DNA of 64,000 nucleotides from an uncultured Eubacteriales bacterium (GTDB taxonomy: Bacteria; Bacillota; Clostridia; Oscillospirales; CAG-272), in the NCBI GenBank assembly GCA_902491535.1, contig CABUHS010000002.1, forward strand, positions 1-64,000. The letters run 5' to 3'. Both the position numbers and the translations under genes were made by a program. A model generated the notes under the pieces. That model was not told where the DNA came from. It worked only from the letters and a program-made list of their open reading frames with translations, and ran no database searches. This document shows positions 59,320-64,000 of this stretch, one piece after another. How positions within the stretch are numbered: position 1 is the first letter of the stretch; every line of letters starts with the position of its first letter.

Positions 59320-61830
59320 ATGCAGAATATCAGCGAAAAAAACAATAAAATAATCGTTCGGCATGTGTCGAACGCTACACCCGCCGGACAGCTTGCTGTG
59401 GTTACAGGAGACAGCTTTGACGGTGCAAAGGTTTTTCTTAAGAAGATCTGCGGCGGAAAGGCAATGCTTGAAAAGGCGCTGAAAAGCGGAAACTTCGCCG
59501 AGGCATATACAGTTGATGAAAGTGAGACAGAAGCAAAGGTAGTCAAGATAGCCGACGGACACGTTATGACGATCGTAACTCCTGACGGAGAATTCAGCGG
59601 CTGGCAGATCGTTGCAAAATGCGGCGACCGTGAAAGTGCGCCTTTCAACATGAATGTACCTGAAATAAAGTGGGTACAGAACGATGCCGCTGTTGTCGGT
59701 GACGAGCTTCGCGTGTTCGGTCAGTGCTTTGCAACTCCGGATTGTTACGGGGATATCGATGTTTCCGGAGACGAGGTACACGGATTCGGACGCATGTTGA
59801 GCGAAGGACACGGAGTGTCGGTATTTCTTTGCGACTGCGCCGGAGGAGTTCATGAGCTTCCTGTGACCGTTGCAAGCTGTTATGAGGTGCGTGCAAAGGT
59901 TCCCGCATGCGTTCCTTGCGGAAAAGGCAAGCTATATATTGTAAATGAAAAGAGCGGTGCGCCCGTATCTGTAGAGGTGGACGTTTTTGAAAACGGTCAT
60001 TTTGATGCTGTTAAGGGCGCTGATAAGATATTTAAGGTTACTGATTTCGGAGCTGTAGGCTCATTCCAGAAATCTTCTGATTATACCAGCGGAAAAACAT
60101 TTGAAAATCTTCCCGACAGTACTCCCGGATTCCAAAAGGCACTTGATGCGGCAGGAGCAGCAGGCGGCGGAACGGTAATCGTACCTAACGGACGTTATCA
60201 TTTTTACGGTCCTATCCATATTCCGCGTAATGTAAAATTGGTCGGTGAGGATCCTAACCGTGTATGGCTTGAGCTTCCTCTCGGTATGAATCCCTGCGAC
60301 GGTTGGGGAACTTATGCTCAGGGTACTAATATAGATGTATTTATTGTCGGTGACGGTGATTTTGAGATCGCAGATCTTAACATAATGAGCGTTTATTCTC
60401 CGCTGGTTATTGGCGCTCCGATTCGTCCGGACGGTCCGAAGATAGGACAGGACAAATTTAACCGTGTGCCTTGCGCGGCTAATATGATAGATGAGACGAG
60501 AGACGCCGACAACGTTGTTATCAGAAACTGTCATATATATCAGTCGCCTACATATATTCAGCATAGAAAAGCAGACAGAACGGAACCTTTTTATGTAGAT
60601 GAATATAACAATGCAAAAAAATATGCACAGTCAACGGCAAACTATGCAGCAGTGACAAATGTATGGGATGTGGTTGCTATAAAGGGAAGAAATATAAAGA
60701 TCCTTGATAACTATATAGAAGGCGGCGGAAACTGTCTTTCGCTGATGGGTACTCAGAACTCCGTTATAAGCGGCAACAATTTTATTGGCGGCGACATGGC
60801 TGGATGTATTGACTTTTTCTCTACATCGTATAATCCGGATTACAATTGGCGCCGTCAGTGCCGCAATATTATTCTTGAGAACAATATTCTCGGAACTCAG
60901 TCAAAAACAAGCCGTGCAGTGTTCTGGATCATGGAGGAACATGCAAACTATTATATGGCTAACAATGTAATAAAGCCGTTCCACTGGCACTGCGACTCGG
61001 AGGGCTTCTGCTTCCACATCTGGAGCAATCATATGATCGTTCCGATCAAGAAGTTTGAGGGCGACCGCCTGACTCTTGATATAGACGGTATTTATAAGCA
61101 GTACGGGGAAGCTCCTCTGAAATGGCTGTTCAAGGACGGAGAAATTATACCCGGTGCGTTTGACCGCGGATGTGTATATGTTACTGCCGGACGCGGCGCG
61201 GGACTCCGTATGCCGATCAAATCGAGCGGAGGAGACGGAGTGACTGTTGAAAACGTTCCTGACTGTGAGCTTGATGAAACCAGCGTTGTTTGTTTGTCTG
61301 ATTTCAAGAAGTTTGAAAATACATATGTTATCGAAAATGAGGTCGGAGCGCTCGGCCGCGGTATCTATTACTGGGGCGGAACTTATTCAAATATCGTTGA
61401 CGGTAATAAGCTTTATGAGAACGGCGGCGTTCTTATGGAGGATCTCAGCGGTATCGGTGAAACATGGAGCAGTGCCGGAGAGATATTCGGTCAGATATTA
61501 AATAACCGTGTTTACCGTTCGCGCGCTTTCTACAGTAACAGTGCGTCGATCGGACTTCTCGGAGGCTCGACTCACGATACGACTCTGTCTGTTGTTATCC
61601 GTAACAATGTCGCAGAGGATGACTGCACGTTTACTGCTTTGCCGCGCCGTACACACGAGGACGGCAGCTTCAGCTATCGTGGTGTTGTATTTGAGAATAA
61701 CCTTGCTAAAAATTCAGATTGCGGTATTGAACTCGGAGACGGCGTCAGCGTTGTTCTTCGCGGAAATAAGTTTGAAAATGTTACAAACCCGATCGAAGAT
61801 TCCGGGGCAGACGTTACTGTTGCTGACTGA
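59320..61830 (+). CDS. Pectate-lyase-superfamily right-handed beta-helix protein
   Basis: This 836-residue protein has an N-terminal beta-sandwich-like region of about 230 residues. The Pectate_lyase_3 entry follows: VTDFGAVG...STPGFQKALDAAGAAGGGTVIVPNGRYHFYGPIHIPRNVKLVGE (about 245-310). Many short helix turns come after (NVVIRNCHIYQS; NIKILDNYIEGGGNCLSLMG; NIILENNILG). Such proteins cleave or bind polysaccharides. No signal peptide is visible, so it may act inside the cell or leave by another route. AGGAG precedes the ATG. Confidence 0.8.
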   Translation: MQNISEKNNKIIVRHVSNATPAGQLAVVTGDSFDGAKVFLKKICGGKAMLEKALKSGNFAEAYTVDESETEAKVVKIADGHVMTIVTPDGEFSGWQIVAKCGDRESAPFNMNVPEIKWVQNDAAVVGDELRVFGQCFATPDCYGDIDVSGDEVHGFGRMLSEGHGVSVFLCDCAGGVHELPVTVASCYEVRAKVPACVPCGKGKLYIVNEKSGAPVSVEVDVFENGHFDAVKGADKIFKVTDFGAVGSFQKSSDYTSGKTFENLPDSTPGFQKALDAAGAAGGGTVIVPNGRYHFYGPIHIPRNVKLVGEDPNRVWLELPLGMNPCDGWGTYAQGTNIDVFIVGDGDFEIADLNIMSVYSPLVIGAPIRPDGPKIGQDKFNRVPCAANMIDETRDADNVVIRNCHIYQSPTYIQHRKADRTEPFYVDEYNNAKKYAQSTANYAAVTNVWDVVAIKGRNIKILDNYIEGGGNCLSLMGTQNSVISGNNFIGGDMAGCIDFFSTSYNPDYNWRRQCRNIILENNILGTQSKTSRAVFWIMEEHANYYMANNVIKPFHWHCDSEGFCFHIWSNHMIVPIKKFEGDRLTLDIDGIYKQYGEAPLKWLFKDGEIIPGAFDRGCVYVTAGRGAGLRMPIKSSGGDGVTVENVPDCELDETSVVCLSDFKKFENTYVIENEVGALGRGIYYWGGTYSNIVDGNKLYENGGVLMEDLSGIGETWSSAGEIFGQILNNRVYRSRAFYSNSASIGLLGGSTHDTTLSVVIRNNVAEDDCTFTALPRRTHEDGSFSYRGVVFENNLAKNSDCGIELGDGVSVVLRGNKFENVTNPIEDSGADVTVAD

Positions 61831-61906
61831 CGGACTTTGGTAATTTTGACAATGCACTAAATAACAGAAGTATACTGATTGCCCGTCAGGGGCGAAGGGA
61901 GAATCA

Positions 61907-63865
61907 ATGGAAAGAAAATTTTATATATCTGCCGATGCTGTGTCCGGCGGAGACGGAAGCATCGGAAAGCCTTTTTCGACGCTTGAAGAAGCGAGAGATG
62001 CAATCAGAGGGCTTCGCTCTGAGGGCAGGATTTCGTCAGAAGATGCTGTTACGGTACTTCTCCGCGGAGGCGAATACTGTCAGACTCATATGTTTGAGCT
62101 TGACGAAAGAGATTCCGGAACGGAAAAAGCGCCGGTCACATTCAAGGCATATGAGGACGAAAAAGTTTACATATCGGGAGCGCGCACACTGAAGCCCGAG
62201 AAATTCTACAAGCCGTCGGCTGATGTTATGGAGCCGATAGCTAAGAAATATCCCGATGCAGTCGAGCATATAGTCGCATACGACCTTAAGGCGGATGGGC
62301 TTTCATGGGAAGGTGAATCGCAGATTTACTGGAACGGAAACCGCGGAATCCTTGCAAGATATCCTAACGAGCCTTATCACTACATGGAGGGTGTTGAACA
62401 GCTTCCTTGTGACGAGGACAGAAGATGGCGTTATACCTTTAAAGATCTTGACAATATCGTTCAGACGTGGAGAAGTTTTGAAGGCGTAAGAATAATCGGT
62501 AACTTCTATCTTGACTGGGCAAGCACCGACGGCTATATTATTGGCTGCGATCCGGAAAAGGGAACAATAACGATCGACTGTAACGGGGAAGCGCGTGATA
62601 CCGGACGTTACTACTTCTCAAATATTTTTGAGGAGCTTAACACTCCCGGCGAATATTATATCGACAAAAAGAACGGTATTCTGTACTTCTACTGCGATGG
62701 CGATATCGCACAGATGCAGATTCAGATGAGGCAGTGTGCCGAAGGAGTTATCTCGGTAAAGGCTGATTATATTACTATCGAAGGCTGCACGATCGAATGC
62801 GGAAATGAAGTGACCGTGGTATTCGACGGTACCGGACTTACGCTTCGCGGATGTACAGTCCGCAGAACATATAAAACCGGTCTGCGTTTCGACGGATACA
62901 AGGGACTTATCTCTCACTGTGAATTCTATACGATCGGCGGAGATGGAATTGATATGGGTGGCGGAGATGCGAAGAAGCTTCTCCCATCTGAGTCTGAGAT
63001 ATCCGATACCGTATTCCATGATTTCGGAGAAGTGTTCCGCGTTTATAACGGCGGTGTTTTCCTCCGCGGAAGAGGAATCAGATGTATTCACAACGAATTC
63101 TACAATGCTCCGCATCTGGCGATGTCAGTGTCCGGAAGCGAGCTTGATATCCGTTACAACTGTATTCATCATGTTTGCTATGAAGCTAACGATGCGGGTG
63201 CGGTTTATCTCGGAGGCTGGGCTCCTCAGGATATTATCTTTGATCATAACATTATCAGAGATGTAAAGAATATTTACGGAACGGGTTATCCTAACGGATA
63301 TTATAACGATGACGGCGGAGGAGGAAAGACTATCCGCAGCAATCTGTTTATTAACATTAACGGAAATGCATTTGCAATGGGTGGCGGCCGTGATAATATA
63401 ATTGAAGACAATATCATGGTAAATACAAGACTTTCTTATGACGAACGTCTTTATTACGATCAGTGGGAAATGCACAATGCAGTATATCAGACCGGAGGTC
63501 TGTGGGGAAATCTTCTTCGCGATCCGGGGTACGGAACGAAAGAATGGGCTCTGCGCTATCCCAGAACGATGCTTATAAAAGCAACGAATGTCCGTGATTA
63601 TAGCAGCCGTTTTGTTCCTTACGCTTTCGGACATACTGTGGTTCGTAACAATGTTACATACCATCAGGGCGGATACAAGATGGACGCTCTTCCCGATACA
63701 AGACGTCTTTCAAACTTCCGTGATAATATCCAGTATGATTCACTTGAAGATATAGGCTTTGTCGATTTCGAAAACGGAGATTACAGACTCAAGCCTGAAT
63801 CCAAAGTATTTCACGATCTTCCCGGATTTGCAGAATGTGAATTCTCGATGATCGGAGTAAGATAA
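61907..63865 (+). CDS. Right-handed beta-helix glycosidase-like protein (GH141-like)
   Basis: This 652-residue protein starts with FYISADAVSGGDGSIGKPFSTLEEARDAIR and continues VTVLLRGGEYCQTHMFELDERDSGTEKAPVTFKAYEDEKVYISGA. That is the beginning of the beta-helix group that includes GH141-type fucosidase/xylanase enzymes. Helix turns follow (ITIEGCTIECGNEVTVVF; DIIFDHNIIRDV; NIIEDNIMVNTR). No signal peptide is visible. It follows the other beta-helix gene by 76 bases with GGGAG before the ATG; the two probably work on the same glycan (inference). Confidence 0.78.
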   Translation: MERKFYISADAVSGGDGSIGKPFSTLEEARDAIRGLRSEGRISSEDAVTVLLRGGEYCQTHMFELDERDSGTEKAPVTFKAYEDEKVYISGARTLKPEKFYKPSADVMEPIAKKYPDAVEHIVAYDLKADGLSWEGESQIYWNGNRGILARYPNEPYHYMEGVEQLPCDEDRRWRYTFKDLDNIVQTWRSFEGVRIIGNFYLDWASTDGYIIGCDPEKGTITIDCNGEARDTGRYYFSNIFEELNTPGEYYIDKKNGILYFYCDGDIAQMQIQMRQCAEGVISVKADYITIEGCTIECGNEVTVVFDGTGLTLRGCTVRRTYKTGLRFDGYKGLISHCEFYTIGGDGIDMGGGDAKKLLPSESEISDTVFHDFGEVFRVYNGGVFLRGRGIRCIHNEFYNAPHLAMSVSGSELDIRYNCIHHVCYEANDAGAVYLGGWAPQDIIFDHNIIRDVKNIYGTGYPNGYYNDDGGGGKTIRSNLFININGNAFAMGGGRDNIIEDNIMVNTRLSYDERLYYDQWEMHNAVYQTGGLWGNLLRDPGYGTKEWALRYPRTMLIKATNVRDYSSRFVPYAFGHTVVRNNVTYHQGGYKMDALPDTRRLSNFRDNIQYDSLEDIGFVDFENGDYRLKPESKVFHDLPGFAECEFSMIGVR

Positions 63866-63996
63866 TACGGGAGCTTATTCCCGCGATAAAGAAGTAATTT
63901 ATAGCGTCACACGCAGCGAAATGATCCTTCAGTAAGGTCTGGATGGGCTATTGATGCAGGTCGGATGACGTTTAGATTAAAAAATAAATGAAAGGT

Positions 63997-64000
63997 ATGG
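63997..64000 (+). CDS. Start codon of a further gene at the window edge
   Basis: GAAAGGT is followed directly by ATGG at the last four bases. This may be the beginning of the next gene in the beta-helix cluster; nothing more is visible. Confidence 0.25.

Noticed and set aside
1..64000. CRISPR arrays, tRNA and rRNA genes
   Set aside because: None was seen on either strand; no cloverleaf with TTC-type loop and no equally spaced direct repeats were noticed by eye.

Overview
The window looks like a chromosomal segment of an anaerobic Firmicute of class Clostridia (Oscillospirales-type gut or rumen lineage is my guess). The grounds are the housekeeping genes (RNase J, RNase R, a DUF1934 protein, purB-purA), a dockerin-type protein, BspA-like leucine-rich repeats, strong AGGAGG ribosome sites and many tandem serine recombinases. 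No rRNA or tRNA gene was seen.

Layout. (1) 1-3.6 kb: remnants of mobile DNA. A gene tail and an oriT-like set of inverted repeats lie at the left edge. Next, on the minus strand, is an ABC exporter operon whose leader contains an 11-codon peptide overlapping a terminator hairpin. It abuts the surviving C-terminal half of a MATE efflux gene. (2) 3.6-4.25 kb: no intact gene. (3) 4.25-28.3 kb: a compact plus-strand mobile element. It holds an actin-like ParM partition protein with a probable ParR partner, two MT-A70 adenine methyltransferases, a YwbE-family protein, a DUF3268 zinc-finger protein, a RemA/DUF370-like protein, a CCA-adding-enzyme-like protein without catalytic residues, OB-fold (SSB-like) candidates, a SprT-like metalloprotease, a secreted transglutaminase-like protein and many unknowns. 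It ends with a serine-recombinase-like protein lacking the active serine, a 59-residue ORF and three overlapping large serine recombinase genes. No relaxase, VirB4/TraE or coupling protein is visible, so it is plasmid-like in content but recombinase-driven. Its transcription units share one promoter design: a TTTACTTGC(CA) box about 70 bases before the first start codon, often fused to the preceding terminator. (4) 28.3-34.4 kb: AT-rich accessory DNA with a candidate small RNA, membrane proteins, XRE/TPR regulators and a BspA-like lipoprotein. (5) 34.5-64 kb: mostly core genome. It carries rnr, a DUF1934 gene, a nucleotidyltransferase/phosphomannomutase-like fusion, rnj, an M18 aminopeptidase, a YbaK-like deacylase, purB-purA, a duplicated XRE pair with palindromic operators, an MBOAT/DHHW surface O-acetylation pair and two beta-helix carbohydrate-active proteins.

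The two strongest candidates for something new are as follows. First, a dispersed element of about 136-160 bp occurs in four copies (33.85, 48.09, 50.30 and 50.44 kb). It folds as a nested hairpin, a conserved linker and a three-hairpin junction; paired bases change together between copies and the tandem pair differs almost only in loops. Second, the 24-kb element has a shared promoter and carries two pseudo-enzymes, one CCA-transferase-like and one resolvase-like. All functions are read from sequence motifs; no database search was run.
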